Assembly (NCBI RefSeq): GCF_000003605.2
Contig: NW_003147277.1
Coordinates: 273,797 to 337,796 of the forward strand
Direction: 5' to 3'
From: Saccoglossus kowalevskii
Taxonomy: Eukaryota; Hemichordata; Enteropneusta; Harrimaniidae
DNA: 64,000 nucleotides
Shown here: one piece after another, positions 12,310-25,177 of the stretch
Numbering within the stretch: the first letter of the stretch is position 1
Layout: every line of letters begins with the position of its first letter
The notes under the pieces: generated by a model
What the model was told of the DNA's origin: nothing
The model's database searches: none
Seen by the model: only the letters and a program-made list of their open reading frames with translations
Program-made: the position numbers and the translations under genes

Positions 12310-13130
12310 GTAAATATTTAAGCCTGTGTGACCTTTTCCTAATGTAGCCATAGGAACGAACACCACGCAATGAGCTCTGACCACAGGGGCTCGGCCGAAG
12401 CAGAATGACACATCTCTATAACAAGTTATTGGTGAATGCCACGACGTTCACCTGACGCAAAACGACACATTATTATTTAAACTAGGCACCGAGCCTCAGT
12501 GGCTCAGACAACCTTCGTCAATATTTAGCAAGTATTTTCTTCAAATTATTTTGAAATCTGGTCTCAGTTTGCCAAACTGTTTGTTGTTGTTGGTGTTTGT
12601 TACAACTCCTGTCATGACAAAATGACATAACGCTAAATGTTGTACGCTAATTTACACCGAAAAAATATGGTTTTCAACAAGAAACTTGCTTATAATTTAT
12701 TTAAGAGAACAAGTAAAAAACTCACCTTTGAACATACAAATTTATGTCTGTCAATATTGTTCACATTAAGCTTGCATGTGGTCGTCCGCACGATTTGATC
12801 CATTTAAAAGCATTTTTCGTATTGGGTTTTAGCTTAGGAAATGGTACGAAAACAATGCCTGAATCCTTTACAATGTACCTGTCGTTAGATTTACATTTTC
12901 CCCAATAACACCTCTTGATCATTCTGAATATTCAGGCAAAAACTGCACGTTCGTAGAAGTACACATTTCCGGGGTACTGGAAAGTTGAACAGGCAAACTA
13001 ATCATCGAGAGTAATCTCTCTGGACCATCGAAATCATGTTTCAAACACTTCCTAAGCAATTTTAAAAATCTATAAAATAGTGTAGGAAATGCTGCCAATG
13101 GGCCAGTAAGGAGTTAAATAATCATTTGTT
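12310..13130. other. Unit I-specific DNA, nothing recognised
   Basis: The end of the stretch private to unit I. No open frame, repeat or RNA gene was recognised. Homology to unit III resumes at about 13,130, where 13,170-13,250 matches 60,540-60,605 inverted. Confidence 0.35.
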
Positions 13131-15440
13131 GCGCGATATTGAGATTGAGTGGATGTTTTTTACTGATCAACATCGAGAGGGCGCTCGTTTATTTCTTTTG
13201 TTGAACTGTTGAACAAATCGAACTGTAAGGGCGCTGTTTCAAGACATTTTTGAGATTTCGTTTCAGTCATATGGAAGACAGCGGATTTTCGATGACGGGT
13301 AACTAAATAATTAATTATAGTTTATTTGTAAAAACTTTTTTTAACTTTTAGCTACAGAACCAGCAATACACAGCATGAACATTTGTCTAGCCTGAAGCAT
13401 AAATTTGGTTTTATAACCAGGCGCTTACTAGCAACTATACAACTACTTTGCTCAATATGTGAGAGATGATTATAGAACGATATTAATAATACGAATAATA
13501 TCTTGCTCGTTTGCACTCATCTTCCCATCTACTGGTGACAGTGCTAGCTAACTGTACATATCTGTTAGCGCATTGACATGAGCTCCTCAAAGAACACGTT
13601 TTTTGCTTCAAATAGTAAATGAATGCTACTTTTCTACTACCTTTTTTGTGAATACTTGCAACCACAGGAATCGACTCGTAACACTTAATGAAACGATAGA
13701 AAATGCAGATTATATTTTGGTATTTATAAAACACGAAGTAATACTTGGTTATCGTCACATGTGGTGTCAGCACAATTAGTTTTTTTTCATCCAATGAAAT
13801 AAAGAAATACACACTCGTCATGCAAGTCATTATGAATAATTATTTAATCATTATACACGTTTTCTGTAAGCACACTGTCTTTGCTAATGACGTGGAATGT
13901 TGTGACAAAATTGTCACTCTTTTGGTGTTATATTGAATAATAAAGTGTGTACGTAGTTTATAGTACTGTAAAAGCAATATGAAGTGGGCAATTGTCAGTG
14001 GGAAGATGGGAAAGGTGCAAGGACATATAAACTGTGGCCTGTGAGTGGTGAACCGACGTAACGCATGGTGCATTGAGATCAGTTTGAGTGAAAGACTGTC
14101 AAGTTCGATATTGGAAAATTGGTAGTGAAGCCGAAGTGTCGTACTGTGCAAGTGAACAATTGAACTTATTGAATATTATAATAGTCTGAACTTGTTATTG
14201 TATGACGTGTTCATGAGGTCTATCTGGATGTAATACAAACTTAATTGTATGCCTTTTCATCAAATTGTGACAAGTATTGAAAGCTTGTAGTTAATAGTAG
14301 CTTGCCCTCTTGCAGGACAGGATATGTGATTCCCAGCACTGGAGCATATATAACGTTAGATTTATTCAACACAAACAAATGCGGACACAAGTTGAGAGGA
14401 GCACAAATGAATTCAAAATGTTGCATTGACGAGAGCAATGAAAGGGATTACTTCCCAATAATAGGGAAATTAATGTGACATTTATTCTGCTTTCTAGAGA
14501 AATAACAGACTGGATGATCAACACCATTTTGGTCTTGCATAAATATATCACCTGCGTCGATCACCAACTCAAAAAGTGTTATGAAAGTCTGGTAGCCGAG
14601 AGTTGGTCATACCAAATGGGCTAATACAAATCATCAGGTGTAACAAATGCAAACATTTTCTTATCTCTATCAGTTAACGGAACCTGCAACAAGTCAATTT
14701 TGGTAAGAAACTTACTATGACGTCTTCTATAAATGGGGTAGTTTAGACGTGGGATAGAAAAACATTCTTTTTTGTGACGTCACTGTCCCTCTTAAAATCT
14801 GTACATAATCTAACAGAGCCAACAAGCGTTTCTACAAGTAAACCAACTTCATTATTTCATTTCAAGCATATAATCAACCTCTTGTCTTATTCTGTTAGAC
14901 AAACTCTATGGGTGGCTTGTTTAATAGATCATGTTCTCTTGACTACTATAACATCATATTTAAGCAATGATGATAAATAAATCTCTTCAATCTGTTGTTT
15001 TACATTCTTATTGCAAATGTTTAGTATCTAAGTCAGCAACTATATAAGAAATATTAAACTTGACAAGATACTCTTGCTTGTGCAAGGCGGCCGTGAACAG
15101 TAGTCACCCAACTTCAGGCCCGTGACATGCATTGTAACTTAGTTTAGTATAAAAGAGTTATCGACTTCTAATGGGTTTCCCAGACCACCCTGACCAGCAT
15201 AACATTCTGTTTCTTAGTTATTACAGCATATTAATTGACACAGTCGCTCCGACTTTCTTCGATTTTGGGTGCTAATTAATTTTGCTGAGAAGCCGATATG
15301 GGCCAAGAAACTTGGCATCTAGAGCAGAACACACGACTGGCAATAAATCCAACATCTTTTCTCCAACATTGAATAAACGTTTAGTAGTTTTCTTATCGTT
15401 ATGTAGTTTTGTTGTGATATTCTATTTTTTCTGTGATAGT
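13130..15440 (-). other. Duplicated non-coding distal 3' flank of gene A
   Basis: Inverted matches to unit III (13,990-14,160 against 59,310-59,460; 13,840-13,960 against 59,740-59,850) and to unit II (14,290-14,460 against 35,440-35,560) place this in the shared segment. Open frames of about 60-115 codons here are not kept between copies. No gene is supported. Confidence 0.55.
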
Positions 15441-16040
15441 AATGTGTTGTGATAGTGCCAAGTTAGCTAACGAGGCTTGCCTAGCTATGGAATCAGTATA
15501 AACAGCCTTTATTGTCATTGCTAATCAATATTCCTTTGCGGCCATGAACACCAGTTAGTCAGTTGACACCATGCTTCAGACATGTGCCGTGCTAGCGTCA
15601 GCTCTAGTGCAGTACACATGTCGACGTGGCAGTTCTCACATGTTTCAAGATGATACATGTTCAATACATCACGTAGGACTGATAGAAACAAGACAGTCTG
15701 CAGTGATTCTACGCCGTAAATTCAGCATTATTTGGAGACCGTTTTTCACAAGAAAGTGTATTTTTCTGATCTACACATATTTTGTAGCGTTGCATTATGG
15801 TAAATTTCTTGTATTCCTTGGGACTTCGTCGTTTGAAGCTATCGAACTGTTTCGTTGTCAAATAAAATCTCATTGGTATTTTGGATCTAGGTAGGGTAGG
15901 AAATTTCGAGCTGGGCTATTATTATCATTGTAATGTATCTTGCAGACCGATGTGTAATTTGTAATACCCCTATTAAATTTGTATTATATATTTAACATAT
16001 TCTTGTTGTGTGCCTATGTTTCACCTTCAGTGTTACGTTC
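15440..16040 (+). repeat. Triplicated conserved block, possibly an old solo LTR
   Basis: This block is well conserved in all three units (34,370-34,990 and 56,290-56,880, inverted). It begins near tgttgtgatagtgccaagtt with a sharp agttagctaacgaggcttgcc box and ends near a cacatcggtc/attaaattt stretch and a gtgttac end. TGTT at one end and a late AATAAA-like signal suggest an LTR, but no internal region or target duplication is visible. A 107-codon open frame (15,571-15,894) is not kept in unit II. It could equally be the first exon or promoter of a non-coding transcript running opposite to gene A. Confidence 0.35.
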
Positions 16041-16599
16041 CTGAGTGCGGGATATTGGCGACCAGGATTGCGTGTTCCCTTACGCTCATCAATGTAAGTG
16101 TTTAACTCTAAGCTAATCATATTTACCAACAATTTTTATAGAAAAAGGCCAACAATCAAACAGTTCATTCTCACGTGCATACTCAACTTATGTTGAAGCT
16201 ACAAAACGTCAAACAATAAGCTTCTTTCACCACCTCATAAGCTTTCAACACCTTTTTACATATTCATAATCATAACTAGTGTTAGTGTAGCTATTATTTT
16301 TGGGACTCTACCGAAAATGCTCCATGGAGCAATGTTGTCCAAAATTGGGGTGGTCATTTCAAATTTCTGAATATTTTTTGTTGTTGAAAATATATAGCAA
16401 CCGCCTTCTCTTGGAAGGAGCTCGAGGGGAGGCAGAAAAAATAATTCTGCCAAGACCATAAGTATTTCAATTTTGGTCAACATTTACTCTTGGGATACAA
16501 TTTTGGGCAACTCCCCAGTCAGAACGTCATCATCCATCAAGGTTTTGAAAAATTTCACACTCGGGCATCTGTCTTGTCCCACACCAAAATCGTTCATTC

Positions 16600-16800
16600 T
16601 GCTGCAAATTCACAGCAATATTTTCCTTCTCCTACGTATGCTGTATACATTTTCCAGCTTATTCGCTGGGACTTGCAGTGTATGCCGATTTTGTGAGCAA
16701 TATTGTCTTCGTTCATCAAAGCTATGAATCAAGGTTGTCAAGAAACAAGTAGATTTAACATTCGCAAAGTCACTTTGCCAGATAAAAAAACATTTTAATA
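16600..16800 (+). pseudogene. Degenerate copy of an exon-like segment (intact-looking copy in unit II)
   Basis: This is the counterpart of 33,525-33,665 (minus strand). After a gtatacattttccag acceptor-like sequence it still reads PAYSLG-like residues, then diverges by an insertion and a frameshift before realigning over agatttaac-attcgcaaa and ttgccagataaa. The unit II copy has the better frame. Identity of the parent gene is unknown. Confidence 0.3.
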
Positions 16801-16979
16801 TAACCCACAATGATAAATGAACGAAACGTGTTGAACTCGTTTGCTGCTTTACGGAGAAATAATATTGAATGATCAGTGGATTTTTGTGATATGATTATAT
16901 TTACTTTTTATTGAACTAATCTCGTTAAGCAATAGATAAAATAAAACATATCTACTAATTTCCCCCCAAAACACCATCA

Positions 16980-18199
16980 TAAAATGCTAACGAATATGGA
17001 TCTCTAAAACTAACAAGGCTGTTACGACGCCCGTCTTTTCGTCAGTTGTTGGCTTCCTTAGTCTCATCTATAACACGAACAAATACATTGAATTAGCTTT
17101 ATACATTTGAGAATACTGAGACAAGAATTACCATTGTAACATCTCATAGTATTTGGGTCTAAGCTCGAAGACAAAGATTTCGTAATCAATAAGATGGCGT
17201 AGTAGCCATTATGGTGTTTTATAGGATCAACTGATCTCGCCGTATGATTTTGGTGGGGAGGGGTATAAATGCATCTCCAAATTTCAGACTAATCGGACCA
17301 ATAGAATAACATGTAAAATATCAAAATGATTAGTTAAAGCTCTGATGGGAAACAAATGCAGAAATTGTCGACATTTTCCCAAAGACTTCTAATATATATA
17401 TATTATATTATATATTTTTTATAATTTTATAATTGTATTGTTATTGTTATTGTTGTTGGCAATTGAATCGATCAATTAAAGCAATCATGAGAACCATATA
17501 TCCTAAAATAATGTCACTTTTGTCAGAAATCATTTTATGTATTTTGTTTCTACATGCGCAATATGGAGTTGATTGTTTATGGGGAAGGGAATAGTTATTT
17601 TTCTGTTCTGAGATTTAACCTTTTCACTACCAGACTTTCTCATCCAAATGTGTTCTTCTATTCTTCAATATTTTATTTTAGAGCCAACAGACACAATTTG
17701 AGTCAATTTTCGGTTTATTTTTGTTCCAATCTTCTGAAGGAAATTGCCAACTATAAACAAGACAAACTTGTTAATTTGTGACGAAAACAGGGATCTGGTG
17801 GTAAAAAGGTTAAGTTGAAAAATGAAACATACTATATGACAAATGTGGTTTTGGTTTGAAATAATTTCCTGAGATGCTAAAATCTCAAATACAGATCAAT
17901 ATGCGCATTGTCTCTGAAGCAAATAGACTTTAAAGCGGTGATTGCTGGTTCACGGGAAAGAACCATAACACCAAAAATGGTTGTAATTTATGTCCAAAAA
18001 ATTCGCTCGTCTACACCTTAAAAAATATATCCAGAAAATGAGAACAATACACGTTTTAAAATAATATCTTCCGATTGCTATTTTAAAGTAGGCATTTTCA
18101 CAAAATAGTTAACGAAACAATTACAAAAAAGTATGCAATAATAAGAGAGGCCTAGTCGTTTGTTATAAGACATTTTACTGATGTACAGGAAAATACAAC
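16980..18199 (-). other. Proximal 3' flank of gene A, conserved in all units
   Basis: It aligns with 32,612-33,540 and 54,320-55,340 over nearly its whole length. It includes the gtcgtaacagcc and ggaagccaacaactgac region at its far end and the catttgtttcccatc region near 17,345. No open frame is shared. Units II and III carry an AATAAA about 210-250 bases after the stop codon, but this unit does not show it clearly. An AT-only stretch (17,391-17,440) is a local expansion. Confidence 0.55.
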
Positions 18200-21145
18200 T
18201 TACTTTTTGTAAGTTACTTTCCAGCTTTCACCAAATTCAATAGCGTTTTTGGTAATACTGCCATCAGGTTTCTGAAAGTCATTGCGGGGATCATCATCTG
18301 CATTACCCATCAGACCGCATAGCTTTCCGCTGTAAAAAGTGCCAGAGTAGGATACATCTAATGCGTGCTTTCTCAGAGTCCATCTAAGAAAGAATGTCGT
18401 GTCCTTTGAAGTGAACTGCAGTTTAATATCCTCCTCTTCTTCCTGGACTGTTATAACTTTTGCGTCAGTCACCTGTCCATCTGTACGTCCCTGTTGAATG
18501 AATAATTGTTTATCATCTTGTTATGATCACTGAATTAAAATACAATTCTGATTGCATTATTACAATACTACACACTGACAACTTACTGTAGTAACATCAC
18601 GTCCATCAATAATTGCGTATTGATTTCCAACAGTTACGTTGACTGCAATAGTTCGCGTCTTGATATTGTCTGGTGTACTATCTTCTCTTGGTTCAAATTT
18701 GGTTGTGATTTCAAAACGAGGGTTGTCGTTGCAGTCCTTGAAAAGATAGTACCAGCCTATTCCTTGGAAATTATAAGTACGTTCATCGAATGTCCTCATA
18801 TGAGGCTCACCAACGGGTCCATGCTCTAATAAAAACATTGATGCACGTTTTATGAACATATGACAATTGAAAATGAGAAATAAGATGTTATTTTCAGTCA
18901 AATGATCAACCATATAGAGATAATGTTTTATTTGGCATGGGTTACGACCAACACACTCGAGTGTAGAGCAATATTATGTGGAGATTGATTTATAAACCAT
19001 ACTCACGCTCGCAAATTGCATGGGCTCGTACCAAGGTGCAATTAACGTCATTCCAATTGCCCGCTAATTTCCTGTCAAATATTAGATCATTATATATTAT
19101 ATAAAGAAATATATTTTTCAGCCTTCTTCATATAACGACTGCTCGTGTTTTACTACCTTTACTTACCAGACCTCAACACAGTTTTCCTCTCCGTATTCAT
19201 TATTTGGCTCGTTTGTATCCCAGTTGTTGTAGGTAATTGGGTGGTCATCTGAGCAGTAAGTGAAATCCCCTTCATGGTTCTCATCGCTTACACCAATCCA
19301 ATAAAAACCTAATAAAATAAAAATAAAATAAGACAAGGTAAAACAATTACTATTATACAAATACATATTTACAAAGTTGTAATTACTTTCCATTGATTCA
19401 TATAAAAACGTTAGTATAGGGCTTCCAAAAATTACGATAGATCTAAGTCTGCGAATATACCTGCCACATATAATTTCATTATCTCGTCCATTTGGAACTG
19501 AGTTCTGGGTTGTGCGAGTTGCCATCCGTTTGCTTCACATGCAGCTTTTGCCTCGTACCAGTCCATTGGTCCCTCTATAACGTGGTACTGTTCGATAACT
19601 AGTGATACACAATGTGAATATTTTGATAGTATTCATATTTATTTTAGTAATACAACTGTCTTTATACAAATTAGCAAAGTAAAATTGATTATATCATTAT
19701 TCATTTGAAATCTTCATTGTAGTATATATACAGACAACAATATAATTCAGAGTGATAGATATTGTGTTATACCTACAGATATATAATCTCACGCGAATAT
19801 ATTCCAAATTTTCTCTAAAACCGATAAGGTAGTAATTTTCAAATGTTCAAATTGAAGCGACTGAAATGGGTGTCATTTTTTAAAGACCAAAACACAACAG
19901 CTTAAACAGAACAATTGAAATCTTTGTATTCTCCAACACCGTGAACACATTTGCATTTGTATAACTTGATGGAATAGATTGTCGAATACGTTTATAATAA
20001 TAGATATACATACTAGGGCTGCGCTTCTCGACCAATTTCTGGAAAAGAAAAAAGAAGTATTTTCATCGCCTGTCAACCATCTCGGTGAATACAAAGGCCG
20101 ATAACTTTCAAAAAATGTACTTTAGAACAGTTGTTGAGATTCTACAACATATATACGTTTGATTGCTCAGGACTACTTCAAAGTCGCGCAGAGCCAATAG
20201 AAATACACGCTAGAGTGGTGCGCGTCTTAGCAACGTAGATTGTTCTGTGACGTAGCTCCGCCTCTAGGGATTGGGACGATAGCTGGTAATCTAAAACAGA
20301 CGAGCCTCGGTTTGCAAAGGACCATTTTAACACTGTATTGTTTTGAATTGTCCTCGTTATTCAATCTGCTTTTTCCTTTTGAAGATGCAAAGACTTGGTT
20401 AACGTCCATCAAACAGAACTTTCAGTCACTTTTGGAAACATATTTACCTGAACTTCAGATAGGAAATTGTTAAAACGTGTGTTTGATATGAGCAATAGTG
20501 TGATGTAACTCAACGAGAACATTGTAATGAAAAATTATGTTCGTATAAAAAGCCCATTATAATTTAATTCCTTAAAGTGTTGTTATATATTCTAACAGAA
20601 AGTATGCATATAGTCGCACAGTCATGATACATGTATTATAATCACTTTTATATTTTTGAATTCAATTTCATTTTATAATTGTGTATCCCCACATATGCTA
20701 TTTTATTCTCAAGCTAATCATGAACTTTATAAATAGATTGCGTACTAATTGTATTTAGTAGTGGCAACTTTGAAAAGCTTTAAACGTGAGACACATCCCT
20801 GGTAATCACGTCATTATGAACGGCTGCAGCGATTGGCTAATCGCATGTTTACTCTGCCACTCCTTAGAAATTTATTGTAGAGTTTTAAAATTATGTAAAC
20901 AAAGGAGGAAAAAGAGAGGAAGTGGGCAGCGAGGCGTGACCTCAGTAGACGGTTTGGATGACTGAAGCTGGACTCTCTGTAAGGAAAGTGTTGTCAGCCA
21001 AGCGAGGCGAAGTTCTCTGAACACAATGTTAGTGTTCACAACAATATACACAATGAGTGGTACATTAATATGAGAGTAAACCTACCTCGTGTGGGACTGC
21101 TAGAGTCAAACTGGTAACCACAAGGATCAATAATAAACGTAACAT
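18200..21145 (-). CDS. Secreted C-type lectin-VWD protein, gene A
   Basis: Seven predicted coding exons, read on the minus strand: 21145-21086, 20055-20031, 19598-19461, 19308-19167, 19071-19007, 18825-18587 and 18490-18200. All have GT/AG junctions and compatible phases, giving 319 residues. Exon 1 is a signal peptide (MLRLLLILVVTSLTLAVPHE). Exons 3-5 form a C-type lectin fold with a WIGV core, EPN (mannose-type specificity in known lectins), WND and five cysteines. Exons 6-7 form a VWD domain (PHMRTFDERTYNFQG to EFGESWKV). The usual CGLC of VWD domains is CGLM here. The stop codon overlaps a perfect donor sequence, GTAAGT, at 18,198-18,203, so a longer spliced form is possible. The start is the only ATG before the signal peptide that is shared with gene C. 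The protein is probably a secreted calcium-dependent sugar binder. A role in immunity or mucus is inference only. Confidence 0.85.
20060..20285 (-). repeat. GC-richer dispersed element Y in intron 1 of gene A
   Basis: On the minus strand this runs from cggagctacgtcacagaac through gttgctaagacgcgcaccac to the ggcctttgtattcacc-gagatgg block that abuts exon 2. The same element sits at the same place in gene C (52,010-52,260), and a third copy lies at 55,975-56,285. Shared position in A and C means it was there before the duplication. Family unknown; a MITE or SINE-like element is possible. Confidence 0.6.
20700..20990 (+). mobile_element. Solo-LTR-like relic in intron 1 of gene A
   Basis: The same family as 4,018-4,409 and 39,259-39,622. 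The matching part runs from the actaattgtatttagtagtgg block through ggtaatcacg and cagcgattggc to a gaagctggactctctgtaa end. It corresponds in position and orientation to the copy in intron 1 of gene C (51,135-51,450), so it predates the duplication. An old solo fossil. Confidence 0.45.
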
Positions 21146-21420
21146 CGTGGCTGTATTTCGTACAATACTCTTCAACGGGAAATGTTGTGCAGAGACTTCA
21201 GACAAACACTCATGCAACTGATAGATTTGATCCGCTCGTTCGATTTTAACGATTATTTTTTGCTGACACGCGTGTGTGTACAATCCCTACATTTGGAAGC
21301 ATTTTTATTGGCCAAATAAACTATTGAACACGCAACTGAATTATGTTGCGCATGCTCATTTACATTCTTTACGTAGCGACAGTTGGCAACTGTGCAAACT
21401 GCACATAGCTGAGAAATACA
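21146..21420 (-). promoter_or_regulatory. 5' UTR and promoter region of gene A
   Basis: This is the most conserved non-coding stretch between units I and III (counterpart 50,690-50,972). Reading toward the gene it has a CCAAT-box-like tggccaata (about 21,310), an A/T-rich ataatcgttaaaatc element, then a nearly identical gagcggatcaaatct leader and tctgaagtctctgcac just before the ATG. The transcription start cannot be fixed from sequence. Confidence 0.45.
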
Positions 21421-23065
21421 CTAAATAATGCCACGTGTAACGTACGCTACTGAGGAAAAAAAGCTAATACGTATGTCACAATGTCTAGAGAGAAATAAGA
21501 AATACATTGACATAAAAGTGAGTCAAGTATCATTTTCATTTTTTCCAACTGAGACGATTTAAATCAGTTTCTTCATTGGTTGGTTGTTCAAATTAGTTTT
21601 AAGGATTTTTTGTAATATATTGCCGACAATACACCACCAATTTACGTTTTGACTCAACACTCATCATTATATGCCATTGGTTTACTGTTCTGACAATACA
21701 CATCTCAAAGTACACGCAGAAAATAATATTATATTTATTTTTAACTTCGAACTCAAAACTGAAAATCAAAATGGAGACGTTTCTACACCACCACCCCCAT
21801 GTTACAACATCCCAGTATAAGAAACATTCATTTAAAAAAAATACGTCCGATGACGTCATATGTAACACCAAATCGCAGTCCCAAGGTTGTAAACAAAATA
21901 TCCTACAGCATGATATATTGTGTTGTGTTCAACGACGTTGTCAGGCTAAATTACATATGTTGCATTATCTGCAGCATAAGCCGAGAAGTCGAATTATTTT
22001 TCTGAAGATTGTCGTGTGTCTATCCTAGTTTTTCTGAAATTATAATCATTATTATCATTATTCTTTATTAGTATTATTAATTCAACACTTGAGCTCTATC
22101 TTGAACAAAACAACATTAACAATGTATGGCTTTGGTTAAAGGAGTGCAAGCACAGACAACATTGCATTCGCCGCCATGCTATTTGCTTCTGATCATATGA
22201 TTATTTTCCATGTTAATGTTTTCAAAAACCCATACATCTACAATGGGCGATGGTGAATGTACAGGTTTATTATTTGTGGGATATTGCTGAAAATGCGGTT
22301 TTAAATCAATCTTTTTGTGAAGAATCGCAACTAAAAACTGATTCCTTCATTCATATCATATTATTTTTTTTACTTCCTTACTCACTCACAATACTGAGAC
22401 ATTTTTCATTTTAGTAAGTTTTAGAAAGTATGTTTTGGCCATGATTCTGTACTTGAAGGATTATGCAACAGAAATATTCACAATACTTCCCTTGTTTCAA
22501 TTTATTCTGACTATTCACACATTTTAGTTGTCTTCCTGCACTAGGTTGAAGCATATTAGTGCACCAACAGATGTTCATAAAATAGTTCTTCAAGTTTGAA
22601 TATTTCAAAGATTGTAGGACACGAGTAATTTCACAAATTAATAGGCTTGCAGTCAGTTGTCAGACTTCACACATTGTAGAGATATTAGGTTCTCAATCTC
22701 AGGTATTCGATTTGAATAAAATCGGGTTATAGTAATCTGTCTAGTAAACGTTTTACCCGTTTTTAAAGATAGCTTCACTAAATCATGTAATGTTGACATC
22801 ATCATTGTTTCGAGCTTTTCATAGTTGATCCAATAAGTTAAATGTTCTGATCCTAATTCATAATTAGCGTCACTTTAAAAATCACTGTCATGACCAACGC
22901 CACCTTAATCTGGCATGACATCAGCGGCGATTCTATTTTCTATTTTGTTATCGATTATCTTTTCGACACTCACTTAAGGCATCGACAAACGAATCAAGAA
23001 TTAACGAAAAAACACTATAGTAAGCACCCAGTCTATTTTGAGTAATACAGTTTACAGAAACAAGA

Positions 23066-23096
23066 TAATAATAATTATAATAATAATAATAATAAT
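23066..23096. repeat. (AAT)n microsatellite
   Basis: A run of about ten AAT/ATA triplets, slightly interrupted. Confidence 0.75.
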
Positions 23097-25147
23097 GAAC
23101 TGCATGTAAAATAAAGCAAAAAACGATTAAATGAAAAAATAATTAAGATCAGAGCAGCATAACTTAATTTACAAAACAAGGAAATGTCAAATGCAACTCA
23201 AATACAACAAACTCTTTAATATAACAAAAGAAAATTATTACTAATTTAGCAAACAATTGAAAATATTTGTTGAAATGAAGGCAAGGTGAATTAAAATTAA
23301 CCTATTGACTGATAAATAAATAAATAAATTAACTAATTAAGCATAGGAAATAGCCTGTGGGGAAAAGTTGTAGCTCACACTGACGTTGTTAGAACAAACT
23401 GACTTCTTTCATTTCACCACATTTTGTCATAGTTAGTTGTCATAGAAACGTGAGGGGATGAGCAAAGCCAGCAGTAAATGAGAATGTCTGTCTGTCTGTG
23501 TTTAGTTGAACCAAGTGTATGTATTTTTTATTACACCTCAAGCCCAAACAATGCTTATGGTGGGTTACATTATAGCGCGATTTCATTAAATCCAGATTGT
23601 GTTAGTTTGGCAGAATGGTAGGAGTCTATTCAATCATTGGTTGACATGCGGCAGCATTAACAGGAGCTGTACTGAACTCATTATTATGTCAATTATGTCT
23701 TTTGAGGCCACCCCAAAAGAAATAGTTGGCAACCTGATTCAATTGACATTTTGGTCAGTAGTCAATTCATTTTGCATAAGTGAAATCATCTAAAATGGGA
23801 TTTAGTAAATATAATTTCATTTAACGGTAAGTAATAATAACAAACAAATTCATACCGACTTCGGAGGGCATTAGCAAGTTTGATGACTCGTAAACTAACA
23901 ATGGTCATCTAGGTTGTTGAATCTAGTTACTCTCGATCAGATTTGAAAAACTAGAAAGATAATTTAATTTAAAATAACCGTTGAAAGAATATACAAGAAA
24001 AAAATCAGTCAATTCTGTTACAGATTGTACATGGCTAAGGATATAAGATAGAGGTGATGTAAGATATTTTGAAATGTTTAACACATTGAAAAGTTTTGTT
24101 TTTGCATATCAATATCTATGTGTTCAATCCACAAGCATAACTAGCTTAGTAGTTTACATGAGTCATGACCTAAGCTGATGGCAGACATCATCAAATATGG
24201 AATGTCCTATCCTAATCATATTTATAACTGGCACAAACTAGCAGCCTGTCGGCTGATATAGCTCCGCTGTTCGTGATGCATGCTCTGAAAGGAATGACTA
24301 AGAAGCTATTTAAACTTAATGCTAGCTACTTTAATCTTTTCGAAATGGACAAATGTAATACCCAAGCTGCATGCGTACACGTATCAAAGAATATGTTTTT
24401 TTGATGAAAAATTACGAAAATATTTGCTAAAAATAGAGAATTGAAGATGTTGACAGGAAGTGAACAAATCTAATATCGGTCCACCCAGGGTACATATACA
24501 CAAAGAATCATGGCATTCAGGTTAGTAATTTTGAAGAAGTTGAAAATATCATTTTTGAGCCAAAAGTGACAAACCTATTCGCTGAAAATAGAGAATTGAA
24601 GATATTGTCACAAAATCAACAAATCAGACAGAGGTCCACCAAAGGTACCTACATACCAAGTATCAACGCATTTGGGCTAGCGGTTTTCAAGAAGAAGTCG
24701 AAAAATGACAAAAATATTCGCTATAAATAAGACAATTGAATATATCCACACGAAATTAACACATCTGAGAGAGAAACGCCCAAAGTACCTTCCTAGAAAG
24801 TTTCACAACTATACAGTTTGTGATTTTTAAGGAGAGGTCGAAAATTTTAAGATGACGACGGCGCCGACAGACGCCAACAGAAAATAGTCGACATCAGAGC
24901 TAAAAAACACAAAATTATTGTATATTATGAAGAATGAAGAAGAGATTCTGCTCAAAGTAAATTTGATAACGCTCCTAACTGTTTGACGAAATGATTAATT
25001 TTCGTCAGTCTCTGGTTCTAACACTGCTGTAGACAACAACATATTGGTGTACTGAATTGTTAATCAGGATGCAGGTGTGCTTTCAAAGCCCAGCAGTCAG
25101 CACAATGATGGGATTATAACAACTATTGTCTACGAATGTAAAAATGG

Positions 25148-25177
25148 TTGACCCCCAGGCACCACCTGGGGGGTCAA
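25148..25177. other. GC-rich perfect hairpin
   Basis: The arms ttgacccccagg and cctggggggtcaa pair over 12 bases (one extra G) around a five-base spacer, in an otherwise AT-rich region. It is missing from the matching place in unit III (about 48,210). Too short to identify. Confidence 0.5.

Noticed and set aside
12310-12540. Locally GC-richer stretch checked as a tRNA or SINE head
   Set aside because: No cloverleaf, A/B boxes or poly-A tail could be made out.
13840-14151. Similar peptides on the minus strand here and at 59,705-59,908 (plus) considered as a conserved gene
   Set aside because: The similarity is explained by inverted segment duplication; the frames start and end differently and no splice sites support them.
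15571-15894. 107-codon plus-strand open frame
   Set aside because: It overlaps the triplicated block, but frames in units II and III do not correspond; indels between copies ignore codon length.
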